Shown here piece after piece: positions 37,510-46,356 of a DNA stretch of 53,041 nucleotides. The position numbers and the translations under genes are program-made. The stretch lies in the IMG/VR virus record IMGVR_UViG_3300009496_000011, positions 1-53,041 of that record. One strand, 5' to 3'. The notes beneath the pieces are model-generated. The model saw only the letters and a program-made list of their open reading frames with translations, was not told the origin of the DNA and did not search any database. This DNA comes from a virus. The stretch's first letter is position 1; the number at the start of each line of letters is the position of its first letter.

Positions 37510-39198
37510 ATGGCAATCAACATAAAAGAAATATTAACTAATGATAGCGATGTAATTAAAGTTGACAAGACTAATTACAACTTTGATCAGCTTGTTGCTA
37601 ACGGCGGTGGACCGATCGGGATCAAGGGCCAGAAAGGCGAACTTGGAGGTGTCGGTACAACAGGAGCAAAGGGTGAAAAGGGTGATGAAGGAGTAAAAGG
37701 AGATACTGGAGCAACTGGCGCTGATGTTAACAACTGGGGTAGAATAAGCTACGACAGCGTTACAGACGCTGATATATTAAAACCGAAGAGAGATGATAAT
37801 ACTGATGAGCCTGTTTCTATTATTCTAGGTGATGAAGGATATGAAGATGGTGTAACAGATGGTATTGACAATCCAACTGCGTGGTTAAATATAGTTTTAC
37901 CTGATAGTCCAAAATATAGTAATTATGCTAGTTTTTTAAACAGCACTTCTTCTGTTTTAAATCTTACAAGTTCAACTCAGTCAAGCGTTGATACTTACCA
38001 GATTAGCCATGGAACTTCTACAAATAGTGTAGACTTTAAGATAGACATTAAGAATAGTTTATACTTAAATGCACCTGATTTAGTGCAGATTACATCTAAT
38101 ACTGCGATTAAGCTTAATGCTTCTAACAACAATATTATATTAGGGCCAGATACTGGTACTTCTTCAGGTCTAATTGACTTAAGAGCAGATAGTGTTATTG
38201 CTAGAGGTAATTTGACTGTTGAAGGTACTACTACTGGTTATATTAAAGTGCCAAATGGTGCTACGGCTAATAGACCAACCGGTGCTTATGGTATGATCCG
38301 CTACAATACTAATTTAGATGTTGGGCATAGCAGTAATAAAGGTAGTTTAGAGACTTTTGTTCAGCACCCAGACGGAGATTACTGGAAGCCTTTGGGTAAT
38401 ATGGTAGACGCAGACGGCGATACTTTTATTACAGTAGACTATGACAATAATGATGGAACTGATAATGTGATTAGACTTAATGTTGGTTATCTTAGCGGTA
38501 GTTCTTACTTAACAGAAGTTGTCGGTACTTTTGGTGAAACTGTAGCTGACGGAGCAACAGATATTGATAGAGTATTTAAGTATAACAACGTTATTTATGC
38601 AGCTGATGATATTTTAGTGGCAAATGATTCTGGTTTAAGGATTAAGGAAAATGGAGCAACACCGGGCGGTAGTCAAGTTGCCGCACAGAATAACGGAGCT
38701 GCAGCTGCCAATAGAACTTTAGCAGATTACTTTTATAGAGAAAGTGCATTACAATATGACGTTGATGCATTTACTGACAGTACTCCATTTACTAATACGG
38801 TCACTGCTTCAACAACTAGCCACAGATATACAAATCAGGTTATAAAGGCTCTTGGTTGGGATCCACAGGTTGGAAGTACTCTATCAAGCGCAAACGTAGC
38901 TATTATCATTGACTACAATAAAACAAAAATGTCTTATGTTAAAGTTGGGCATATGGTAACGGTTTGGGGAAGAATCGATTATTTCCCTTATTCAATAGCC
39001 AGTACTAACTTAAGTACAGAAACACCAGATATTAATTTTGATGGCACAAGCGGATCATCTGGTATTTCTACACCTTCTAGAAGAGCTGCATTTGCAATAG
39101 GTAAACCAGCTACTTTCCCATATACTTCTGGTCTTACAGATACTAGAGTTGTATTCCCAATATCTGTTAGTTTCAGCACAAGACGGTACTACATCTGA
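37510..39198 (+). CDS. Collagen-like tail fibre, upstream frame
   Basis: A 562-residue fibre. Residues 34-70 are collagen-like Gly-x-Y triplets (GIKGQKGELGG, GAKGEKGDEG), a trimerisation stalk. A beta-rich body follows with SVDTYQISHGTS and a typical phage fibre tip region. It ends with PISVSF then an unrelated-looking STRRYYI and a stop, while the expected fibre C-terminus continues in the +1 frame from T 39171-39173 (see 39149-39499). It begins 1 bp after the giant gene. Confidence 0.75.
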   Translation: MAINIKEILTNDSDVIKVDKTNYNFDQLVANGGGPIGIKGQKGELGGVGTTGAKGEKGDEGVKGDTGATGADVNNWGRISYDSVTDADILKPKRDDNTDEPVSIILGDEGYEDGVTDGIDNPTAWLNIVLPDSPKYSNYASFLNSTSSVLNLTSSTQSSVDTYQISHGTSTNSVDFKIDIKNSLYLNAPDLVQITSNTAIKLNASNNNIILGPDTGTSSGLIDLRADSVIARGNLTVEGTTTGYIKVPNGATANRPTGAYGMIRYNTNLDVGHSSNKGSLETFVQHPDGDYWKPLGNMVDADGDTFITVDYDNNDGTDNVIRLNVGYLSGSSYLTEVVGTFGETVADGATDIDRVFKYNNVIYAADDILVANDSGLRIKENGATPGGSQVAAQNNGAAAANRTLADYFYRESALQYDVDAFTDSTPFTNTVTASTTSHRYTNQVIKALGWDPQVGSTLSSANVAIIIDYNKTKMSYVKVGHMVTVWGRIDYFPYSIASTNLSTETPDINFDGTSGSSGISTPSRRAAFAIGKPATFPYTSGLTDTRVVFPISVSFSTRRYYI

Positions 39199-39499
39199 AG
39201 TTAATGTTAGATATTTTGGAGTTATTGAACCAGGTATGAATGTGTTTACAATTATACAAGTAGATGATAGTACTGGTTTTATACCTAACGAAGCGTCAGA
39301 ATCAGCCGATTCACACCACGCTAAGCATTTAGATATTGATGATTTAAAAGTAACATCAACTACACCAGGTGAAGTTATTACATTAGAGTATAACTTTAGC
39401 ATGCCTACTGATATAAACTCATATGATCTTGGTTCTAATTCTCTTGCTATTTACACTGAAGCTGAACTTACACAAAACCAAAACCAAAACCAGACATGA
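39149..39499 (+). pseudogene. C-terminal part of the collagen-like fibre in the +1 frame
   Basis: This frame contains SAQDGTTSEVNVRYFG and then a smooth beta-rich ending, ...IYTEAELTQNQNQNQT, that completes the upstream fibre if one T of the TTT at 39171-39173 is skipped. The only ATG (39149) lies within the upstream gene and has no leader, so independent translation is unlikely. Full joined length would be about 662 residues. Either a programmed +1 frameshift, a slippage switch or a mutation. Confidence 0.55.
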
Positions 39500-40326
39500 T
39501 AACATTAACGTACGTGTTAGATAAATTAAAAGCTATTTGGCAAAATAAGCAACTCAGGAACTTCTTGATAATTGTTCTTGTTGCTCTATTATTCTTAAAA
39601 CAATGTAATCAAATCTCTAATCTAAAAAGAGAAGTCGATCAAGTTGAAGAAACTGCAGATAGAAACTTTAATAATTACAAGGCAGCTCAAGATACAGTTA
39701 GACTTTTAGAACTTAAAAATGGTAAGCAAGCTGCTACGATTAAGAGTTATGAGTTTGATATTGCTAACCTAGAAGAAGAACAACATGGTTTAATAGCTAA
39801 GTACCGGGGTGTTTTAGATATTAATAAGGACTTGAACAAGGTTAACACTCTTCTTTCGGCAGATATTAAGATTAAAGATAGTTTGCTAGCTGCTATTTCT
39901 GTAGAAAGAATAGACTCAATTACTGATAAAGTAACGTTTGATAGATTTGATGACTTTGGTCATGGCAATACTAGGAATTTAGCCGGTAGTATGTTTGTTT
40001 ATAGGGATGGAGATAATCTACTGTACAGGGACGCTATCTTTTCAATTCAACAGGAAATGAGCCTTTATGCTGCGATTGAAGATGCTGATGGAGATAGCCA
40101 AGATGAGATTAAGATTACAACGGACTATCCTGGCCTTATAATAACTGACATTGAAAATATAAACCTGATAAATAGTAAGTTGAACCAGAAGTATGAGAAG
40201 AAATCTGGCTGGTCTATAGGCTTAGGCGTTGGGTATGGAGTAAATTTAAACAATAACCAAGTAATTAGCTATGGCCCTAGTCTAGGCATAGGTCTTTTCT
40301 GGTCACCTAAATGGTTAAGATTTTAA
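39496..40326 (+). CDS. Membrane-anchored coiled-coil protein, spanin-like candidate
   Basis: A 276-residue protein. A transmembrane helix (NFLIIVLVALLFLKQ, residues 22-36) is followed by a long coiled coil (about 40-135) and an acidic middle. The last 40 residues alternate Gly and hydrophobics (GWSIGLGVGYG, then YGPSLGIGLFW) and end in Phe, like outer-membrane beta strands. Proteins of this build occur in phages of Bacteroidota. An inner-to-outer membrane lysis (spanin) role is plausible but unproven. No lysozyme or holin lies next to it. Overlaps the preceding frame by 4 bp. Confidence 0.6.
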   Translation: MITLTYVLDKLKAIWQNKQLRNFLIIVLVALLFLKQCNQISNLKREVDQVEETADRNFNNYKAAQDTVRLLELKNGKQAATIKSYEFDIANLEEEQHGLIAKYRGVLDINKDLNKVNTLLSADIKIKDSLLAAISVERIDSITDKVTFDRFDDFGHGNTRNLAGSMFVYRDGDNLLYRDAIFSIQQEMSLYAAIEDADGDSQDEIKITTDYPGLIITDIENINLINSKLNQKYEKKSGWSIGLGVGYGVNLNNNQVISYGPSLGIGLFWSPKWLRF

Positions 40327-40327
40327 T

Positions 40328-42394
40328 ATGGCACAATCATCAAGATATTTTAGAATAGACGACGACGTACTTTTAGAGTTCATCTATCACGATCAATCTA
40401 ACCCAAACGCGTATGAGATTGACGTAGACGATAATGGCTCTGAGGTTATGTTCTTGGACACGGACCAAGGCAATCCATTTGCTCAAAGACACCTGATCTC
40501 TGAATTAGGTGGCGACGTTGTCAACTTCGATGTAACTGATGATGGAGCCTACATTGCAGTTGAAGGATTTGCCGCTAGAACTCTACTATTACAGAACGGT
40601 AAGACTTATAAATTTAACGTAAGCGCTCTTGCAGTACCTACAGACTTTGATATTGAAGGTACATTAGGTATAAAAAGTTACGATGCAGTAGCTGAAGTTT
40701 TAACTTTTGCACCAAACACAGACGGTCAAACTACTTATACTTATCCAAACAGAGTTGGTGGTAAAATTACAGTTGACCGTAGAGCTAATCCACTCTTCTC
40801 AAACCCAGATGAAGATACTGGCAATGACATTAATCAGACTTTAGGTCGCTTTCATGCCGTCCAACATGAAGACGATAAAACAAAGTATGCTCTGATTGGT
40901 TATGACTCAACTGGAGTCTACGATAAGTACAATTACATAAACAACTCAACAGTTTGGCAAGGATCAAACTCAGGCGAGCTGGTGACCAACCAGGCGGCGA
41001 ATACTCTTGCTATCAATTATATCAAGTACGATACAATTAGACTACATTTAAGAAGTGGCTATTCTTTCGCTGCCCGAGGCTATGTGGGTTTCTTGTTTGA
41101 AGTAACTGCCGATAGAACTTCTGGCGTGAAGAACTATCTAACACAGTTAGTCTACTTGAATCAGAGTAACTACGAGTACGCTAATCCAAAGCCTTTTATT
41201 CTAGGTGAGACTCTCTACTCTAAGTTTATTGAAGTAAAGGTACCAACTCTAGTACAGCAGAATCAAGAGTTCTTAGATAGATTCTACGGTGACGGTACTC
41301 AATTCTCATCTGACGTTTCACAGACCTCTAACTATGGTATTAATTTTAAACTGATCGATACGCTTTCAGCTGAAGCTGGTTTTGATTATATTTATACTGG
41401 CGAAGAGAATAAGTTTACAATCTCAAGAGAGGATGAATTCCAAGACTTTACAGTTGTTGTTGAAGATGCTCTTGATGGAGACTACTTTAAGATCTATGGA
41501 GAGAAAGACAATTCTGCTTCTAACTTTGAGGGCTATATCCTGAATAGAATTCAGACTAGCCAAGATGATATTACAGTCTTCTTTGACATTGAAGTTTTTG
41601 AGCAAGTTGGTGTTTCTAATATTAAGACAGCAACTGCCGGTTTTATGCAATATGAAGATTTTGATACTCCAGTTGTATATCGACCAGTTATTCAAAATGC
41701 AAATACAGCGGTTAATTTCTCAATCGACGTAACGATGAGAATTTACAACACAACGGATAATACTCAAATCGTAAAGAGAGCGAGTTTAACAGTACCACAG
41801 GCTGCTAAATACGGTAAGACTCTACAGAAGTTAACTATTAGCTCTGCAAACAAGCTAACTGAGATCTACAACATTCTGCCGAATACAACACCAAATAGGA
41901 TTATTCAGGATATTCTGACTAATGCTCTACCTAGAAGTACAAAACAGGTTATTGCTCTGGTTGAAAGACATAACGTTGTAACTTCAACAGCTCCGGTTCA
42001 AGCAGTACCGAGCTTATCAGATCCAAATACGTTTGAGATTGAAGATGTCGAGGCAGTTGACTACGTGAATAACGGCCAGTCTGTTATAACTATCCCGCCT
42101 TTTACAACTTATGTTAAGTTTAAATTTGCTAAGAAGAAAGGCGATGATCTGGAATATATCTCACTAAATAATATTGAAAACGTTGTCCTAACTGTTGGTA
42201 GAGGTGAAAAGGCTCTTAAGTTTAACCACTATCCACATAAAGACATTGAGATGATCGACGGTGAAGTTCTATTTAAGATTGATGAAGGAAATGCTAAGAT
42301 CATTAATGGCCGTAACAGAGGTAGATTCTACATATCTCTGGATAACGGTAACGAAGAAACTATGTTAACAACAGGAAGATATAGAGCAGGCTAA
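40328..42394 (+). CDS. Tail/baseplate structural protein
   Basis: A 688-residue beta-rich protein. N-terminal features (SSRYFRIDDDVLLEFIYHDQ) and later IRLHLRSGYSFAARGYVGFLFE are of the kind found in large phage virion proteins. No catalytic motif or coiled coil stands out. It is coupled by TAATG to the tail-tube-like gene, so a tail-body or sheath-associated role is likely. Confidence 0.5.
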   Translation: MAQSSRYFRIDDDVLLEFIYHDQSNPNAYEIDVDDNGSEVMFLDTDQGNPFAQRHLISELGGDVVNFDVTDDGAYIAVEGFAARTLLLQNGKTYKFNVSALAVPTDFDIEGTLGIKSYDAVAEVLTFAPNTDGQTTYTYPNRVGGKITVDRRANPLFSNPDEDTGNDINQTLGRFHAVQHEDDKTKYALIGYDSTGVYDKYNYINNSTVWQGSNSGELVTNQAANTLAINYIKYDTIRLHLRSGYSFAARGYVGFLFEVTADRTSGVKNYLTQLVYLNQSNYEYANPKPFILGETLYSKFIEVKVPTLVQQNQEFLDRFYGDGTQFSSDVSQTSNYGINFKLIDTLSAEAGFDYIYTGEENKFTISREDEFQDFTVVVEDALDGDYFKIYGEKDNSASNFEGYILNRIQTSQDDITVFFDIEVFEQVGVSNIKTATAGFMQYEDFDTPVVYRPVIQNANTAVNFSIDVTMRIYNTTDNTQIVKRASLTVPQAAKYGKTLQKLTISSANKLTEIYNILPNTTPNRIIQDILTNALPRSTKQVIALVERHNVVTSTAPVQAVPSLSDPNTFEIEDVEAVDYVNNGQSVITIPPFTTYVKFKFAKKKGDDLEYISLNNIENVVLTVGRGEKALKFNHYPHKDIEMIDGEVLFKIDEGNAKIINGRNRGRFYISLDNGNEETMLTTGRYRAG

Positions 42395-42945
42395 TGATAT
42401 TAAACAGTAGAAATAACTTATTTGACTTTCGTTTTCCAAGAAAGTTTGTTCCAGAAGAAGTTGCTGAAAAGTATAAGCCTTATCTGAATAAAATTCCAGG
42501 TGGTCTTTTGGCAGAGCCAGTAGACTTTGTGAACTATTCAATTCAAGGTTTAAACATACCTGGTGTAAGTTTTGATCCAACAACACAGGCTGATAACGAC
42601 GGTACAACACGCTATCACAGAGGTGCAATACCAATACAGAATACGGTTAATAGGCAGTTTACAGTGACCTTTCAACTGTTGGATGGATATATAAACTACT
42701 GGATTATGATGGACACCTTGCTTTATTATTATGCAAGGACGACATCAGAACCATATATAGATCCGATGACCTTAAGGATATTGGACTCGGAAGGAAGCAG
42801 TGTGGCTTATATGCAATTTGAGCATGTGATTATGAATTCAATTAATGACCTAAGCTTAAGCATGGCGGATAACGTTGCTGAATTCAGCACATTTGAAGTA
42901 ACATTTTACTACAATAAATTAAACCTAAGACTAGAAATAGACTAA
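42394..42945 (+). CDS. Tail-tube-like structural protein (gp19-type fold)
   Basis: A 183-residue protein, the size of T4 gp19 (163). It contains FVNYSIQGLNIPGVSF, RQFTVTFQLLDGYINYWIMM and a final strand pair EFSTFEVTFYYNKL, matching the order of strands and the 'I-x-x-x-x-x-P-G-V' loop of tube proteins. It could be the tube itself or a tube-cap protein such as gp54. Sits at the end of the fibre/structural run. Confidence 0.5.
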   Translation: MILNSRNNLFDFRFPRKFVPEEVAEKYKPYLNKIPGGLLAEPVDFVNYSIQGLNIPGVSFDPTTQADNDGTTRYHRGAIPIQNTVNRQFTVTFQLLDGYINYWIMMDTLLYYYARTTSEPYIDPMTLRILDSEGSSVAYMQFEHVIMNSINDLSLSMADNVAEFSTFEVTFYYNKLNLRLEID

Positions 42946-42951
42946 CATAAA

Positions 42952-43320
42952 ATGAAGACATTTGACAAATACTTAGTTGAAGAACATGTAACAGAAACTG
43001 ACATGGCACTAATTAAAGAGGGCCTACAAGAAGAATGGACACCAGAACTAGAGGCCCAAGTAGATGCCGCTATTGATGAATTCATGAAAAAATATTCAGA
43101 TGCTGAAGGTAATTTGAGTATTGAAGCCCTTAACGAGGAGATTACAAACGAGGGTTTATTAGGCTCTATTATCGGTGGTTTAACTGGATTTGCATTAGGT
43201 AAGTCAGTTGGTAAGATGCTTGCCAAAGTACTTGGTGTTCAGAAGGGTGTATTATATGATCTATTAACTTCAAGACTAGTAGGTGCTGCTTTAGGCGCTA
43301 GTCTTGGTAAAAGATTCTAA
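42952..43320 (+). CDS. Leader-bearing glycine-zipper protein
   Basis: A 122-residue protein. It starts with MKTFDKYLVEEH, close to the T4 internal-protein leader MKTYQEFIAEA. Two x-x-E|G sites follow: LIKE23|G24 and ITNE67|G68. After the second comes a hydrophobic, Gly-rich region (GSIIGGLTGFALGKSVGKML) with GxxxG spacing to the end, as in membrane-inserting glycine zippers. Cleavage at 67 would release a 55-residue membrane-active peptide. Packaging and cleavage are inferred. Precedes the RuvC-like gene with no gap. Confidence 0.7.
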   Translation: MKTFDKYLVEEHVTETDMALIKEGLQEEWTPELEAQVDAAIDEFMKKYSDAEGNLSIEALNEEITNEGLLGSIIGGLTGFALGKSVGKMLAKVLGVQKGVLYDLLTSRLVGAALGASLGKRF

Positions 43321-43974
43321 ATGAACTATATCGCAGTTGACTTCTCCTTAAACTCTCCGGGTATTTGCTTATATAACGATAAGAGTAAGAAGTATAAATT
43401 TATTGGTTACATTAAGCCGAAGACAGGCACAAAGAAAGAACAAGCCTTACAAGAAGAATTAGGCATGTTGCAAGATGTAACGATGGTGACTCAGCCAGAT
43501 TTTACAAATGATGAAAACTATTCGGGCTCTGAACTTGCAAAAGTAAAGCGCTACGATCGAATGGCTGATGAAATAATTAATCTCATTCTACAAGAGTCCT
43601 TTCCAGGCGACTCATTTACTATTGCATTCGAAGGAACTTCATACGGCTCAAAGATGGGCACTAACAATATGATCGATATGGCAGCCGGCGCAGCAATCTT
43701 AAAACTAAAGATGTTGAAAGTTCTACAGCCGGAAGATTTGCTAACGGTCGCTCCGACGACAATTAAGAAATTCGCTGGTAAAGGTAATATGAATAAGTCT
43801 CAAGTGTTCGAGGCTTTCGTTGCTAATTCAATAGATGACAAGTCTCTGCTTAAGAGTCCATTCTACGCTCGGATTAAAGAGCTAGACTGTGGGAAAAAGG
43901 TGCCTAAACCTGTTGATGACCTCGTCGACGCTTTCTTTCTTGCAGCCATGATCTCTGCTCCAACTCTAACCTAA
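43321..43974 (+). CDS. RuvC-like Holliday junction nuclease
   Basis: A 217-residue RNase-H-fold protein. Acidic catalytic candidates are Asp7 (IAVDFSLNSPG), Glu104 (IAFEGTSYGSK), and Asp199, Asp200 and Asp203 (PVDDLVDAFFLA). GKGNMNKSQ (about 153-161) matches the K-x-x-x-G-x-G-x-x-K segment of RuvC. Expected to resolve branched phage DNA before packaging, replacing the role of T4 endonuclease VII. Starts directly after the glycine-zipper gene and is followed by a gene-free control region. Confidence 0.78.
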   Translation: MNYIAVDFSLNSPGICLYNDKSKKYKFIGYIKPKTGTKKEQALQEELGMLQDVTMVTQPDFTNDENYSGSELAKVKRYDRMADEIINLILQESFPGDSFTIAFEGTSYGSKMGTNNMIDMAAGAAILKLKMLKVLQPEDLLTVAPTTIKKFAGKGNMNKSQVFEAFVANSIDDKSLLKSPFYARIKELDCGKKVPKPVDDLVDAFFLAAMISAPTLT

Positions 43975-44082
43975 CCTTATCTCTCCCCGAAAAGACATTT
44001 ATTATATGCAAGCCCTGGGGATTTGTTCCAAAAAGGTTCAAAAAAACTTCAACTTTTTTCAGTTGAAACAATCTGTTAGCTA
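43975..44082 (+). other. Gene-free control region
   Basis: AT-rich stretch between the RuvC-like gene and the replication block. It includes a C/T-rich start (ctctcccc), a 6-bp hairpin (TTCAAC 44048-44053 with GTTGAA 44062-44067) and TTGAAA at 44063-44068, which is 18 bp before TATAAT (44087-44092) and could serve as a -35/-10 pair. No T run follows the hairpin, so it is not a clear terminator. Confidence 0.5.
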
Positions 44083-44093
44083 GATATATAATA
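44083..44093 (+). promoter_or_regulatory. Promoter box GATATATAATA before the replication block
   Basis: Identical 11-mer to 15426 and 48505. It also contains TATAAT at 44087-44092 with TTGAAA 18 bp upstream, so it could be read by a sigma70-type holoenzyme as well. It ends 1 bp before the ATG at 44095, so the transcript would start inside that reading frame and the ATG at 44113 becomes the more likely start. Confidence 0.6.
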
Positions 44094-44112
44094 CATGCAA
44101 GCAGATTATACT

Positions 44113-44313
44113 ATGACGAGTAGATGTTTATGCACGGCAGAATATTTCCAGCTTAATAGCATTCTAACAAATATGGTGTTACACGGTTCGATCTCAAACG
44201 ATGATCGCGAAGAACTACTACACAAAGCGAAGTTGCTAAAGACTGAGGATGGTAAGTGGAAAGATTCAAACGGAGACATATTAACTCTCAACTCGACTGA
44301 AACAATAGTCTAA
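44113..44313 (+). CDS. Small hypothetical protein upstream of the SSB gene
   Basis: 66 residues if translation starts at ATG 44113 (MTSRCLCTAEYF); 72 from 44095, but 44095 touches the promoter box. Contains two close cysteines (CLC) and a short charged helix (DDREELLHKAK). First gene of the replication block. Function unknown. Confidence 0.55.
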   Translation: MTSRCLCTAEYFQLNSILTNMVLHGSISNDDREELLHKAKLLKTEDGKWKDSNGDILTLNSTETIV

Positions 44314-44328
44314 TTGCAACTATAAGGT

Positions 44329-44344
44329 TTGAAAGTAATTTCAA
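44329..44344 (+). promoter_or_regulatory. Hairpin in the leader of the gp32-like gene
   Basis: TTGAAA-gtaa-TTTCAA, a 6-bp stem with 4-nt loop, followed by about 34 nt of unstructured A/T-rich RNA up to the ATG at 44379. GTTT (44327-44330) and AAAC (44351-44354) could give an alternative pairing. The layout recalls the T4 gene 32 autoregulatory leader (pseudoknot then unstructured A/U region). Confidence 0.4.
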
Positions 44345-44378
44345 GGAATTAAACATTTAAAAAGTAAATTAAAGTAAA

Positions 44379-45302
44379 ATGAGCGACAATTTTGACATTT
44401 TCAATTTGGGCGTAGAAGACGTAGAAACGCATCAGCCCGCAGCAAACACTTCAGCAAATGAAGTCTACAAACCATCAGCCGACGATGGCAAAGATGGAAC
44501 TTACAAAGCACTAATCCGCTTTGTTCCTAACCCAGAGAATCCACGCAACTCTCTTATTCAAAAGTACGTACACTGGTTGACTAATTCATCTGGTGAAGGT
44601 AAACTGGTAGACTCTCCAAGTTCAATTGGTGAGAAATGCCCGATTGCAGACGTATTCTGGAAATTGCGTAAAAGTGATTCTGCAGTTGATCGTAAAGCTT
44701 CAGAAAAATTGAAGCGTCGTCAACAGTACTACGCGTTGATTAAGATCATTAAAGATCCACAAAACCCAGACTTAGACGGTACTTACAAAGTCTTTAAGTT
44801 CGGTTACAAAATCAAAGAGAAGATTGACGCTGAGTTGAAGCCAGACTTCGGTGAGCCAACACAAGTATTTGACCTATTTGAAGGTAAGAACTTTGAGTTG
44901 ATTATCACTCGTCAAGGTGAATACAACAACTACGACAAATCTAAATTCTCTTCAAGTCAGTCAGCTATTATCTTAGGCGATGCTCCGGCAGAACGTAACA
45001 AAGAGAACATGGCTACTATTAAAGAAGAGCTAGAAGACGCACCTTCGCTTGCTACGTATGACTATCAAGCGTGGGACGAAACAACTCGTGCTTTCGTAAA
45101 CGACGTCCTTAGAATGTATCTAAATCCAGGTGATTCTATCTCTGAAATCTCTAGCCCAGCACCAAAGAAAAGTGCAGCTAAGGCAGAGCCTAAGAAAGAA
45201 GAACCAGTAGCAGTTGAAGCAGAAGCAGCTAGCGCAAGCAGCTCTTCTAGCGTGAACGCAGATGATGATTTAGATTCTTTCTTGAATGACCTCGACATCT
45301 AA
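44379..45302 (+). CDS. 32: Single-stranded DNA-binding protein gp32-like
   Basis: A 307-residue protein, as T4 gp32 (301). The core has CPIADVFWKLRKS (87-99), then QYYALIKIIKDPQNP, GTYKVFKFGYKIKEKI and NYDKSKFSSSQSAI, in the same order as in gp32. The C-terminus is Lys/Ala/Ser-rich with a final acidic tail, DDDLDSFLNDLDI, used in gp32 to contact replication partners. Only one Cys (87) is present, so the T4 His-Cys3 zinc site is absent. Overlaps the primase gene by 17 bp. Confidence 0.88.
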   Translation: MSDNFDIFNLGVEDVETHQPAANTSANEVYKPSADDGKDGTYKALIRFVPNPENPRNSLIQKYVHWLTNSSGEGKLVDSPSSIGEKCPIADVFWKLRKSDSAVDRKASEKLKRRQQYYALIKIIKDPQNPDLDGTYKVFKFGYKIKEKIDAELKPDFGEPTQVFDLFEGKNFELIITRQGEYNNYDKSKFSSSQSAIILGDAPAERNKENMATIKEELEDAPSLATYDYQAWDETTRAFVNDVLRMYLNPGDSISEISSPAPKKSAAKAEPKKEEPVAVEAEAASASSSSSVNADDDLDSFLNDLDI

Positions 45303-46356
45303 ACTTACTGATGACTTAAAGGACAGAATAAAAAGTACTCTTAAAGAAATAGCAGTACAAGAACATTCTGCACCTAATAAGCAAATGCTAAAAGACATGC
45401 CAGGACGAATAGTCTTGGCATGTCCTTATTGTGGTGACTCGCATACTGATGACACAAAGAAACGTGGCAACTTATATTGGGACACTTTACAGTATCACTG
45501 TTATAACTGTGGACATCATACGAATATCCACACAATGGCCAAGGACTTTCAGGTTCGGATGGGCCAGAGCCAAGACACATTTAACGTTATTGACTATATT
45601 CAGAGCAATAAGATGAAGGTGAAGCAGTCAGATGCTTTGCAACACAACATCTTAAAGAAGCTAAACGATATTGCAATTACAGTTGATGAGTTTAAGAAAT
45701 TTGCACATGCGGAAGAGGTTCAACCTGGCGACTGGATCTGGTTTAAACTAAAAGAAAGACTCTTACATAATAGAGCCGAAGAGTTTCTCTACTCACCTAA
45801 GACCTATAAGCTCTGGATCCTAAACTTTGGCGCTAACGGTAATATCATTGGCGTACAGAGTAGAAGAATGAAAGGCTACGGTCAACGTTATTTGACCTAC
45901 GATATTGGTAAGCTCTATGAAGAGATGAAGAAAGAGCATGGTCTGACTGAAGATGAACTGGCTCGAGTTAACAAGGCATCTACACTTTTCGGTATAATGC
46001 AACTTAATTTCCAAAGAGACGTTACAATGTTTGAAGGTCCTCTTGACGCCAAGTTCATGAGCAACTCACTTGCACTTGCAACTGCTGGTAGATCGACAGA
46101 AGAGTTTGATGAAATGGCAACTGTCAGATATATGTTTGACAACGATAAAACAGGTAAGAAGAAGATGATTGAGAAGCTTAAGAAGGGCAGACCAGTCTTT
46201 ATGTGGCAGAAATTCTTACAAGATTTTAAGCTAGATAAATATGATATAAAGGATCTAAATGATCTGATGTTGAAATGTTACGAGCTTAAAAACGACGCAC
46301 ATAAGAAGATTAACGATTATTTCACATCAAGTCAATTAGACCTATGGTACATATAG
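45286..46356 (+). CDS. 61: DNA primase gp61-like (zinc finger plus Toprim)
   Basis: A 356-residue primase. The N-terminal zinc ribbon is CPYCGDSH...HCYNC (Cys46, 49, 72, 75). The Toprim core has FEGPLDAKFM (Glu250) and YMFDNDKTGKK (Asp285, Asp287), the metal-binding residues. It would make RNA primers for lagging-strand synthesis with a gp41-type helicase, which is not in this window. Lies directly after the SSB gene, overlapping it by 17 bp, and overlaps the next gene by 13 bp. Confidence 0.88.
   Translation: MTSTSKLTDDLKDRIKSTLKEIAVQEHSAPNKQMLKDMPGRIVLACPYCGDSHTDDTKKRGNLYWDTLQYHCYNCGHHTNIHTMAKDFQVRMGQSQDTFNVIDYIQSNKMKVKQSDALQHNILKKLNDIAITVDEFKKFAHAEEVQPGDWIWFKLKERLLHNRAEEFLYSPKTYKLWILNFGANGNIIGVQSRRMKGYGQRYLTYDIGKLYEEMKKEHGLTEDELARVNKASTLFGIMQLNFQRDVTMFEGPLDAKFMSNSLALATAGRSTEEFDEMATVRYMFDNDKTGKKKMIEKLKKGRPVFMWQKFLQDFKLDKYDIKDLNDLMLKCYELKNDAHKKINDYFTSSQLDLWYI

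Noticed and set aside
43975-44094. Region considered for a tRNA or small RNA
   Set aside because: No cloverleaf, no T-loop signature, and the hairpin lacks a T run.
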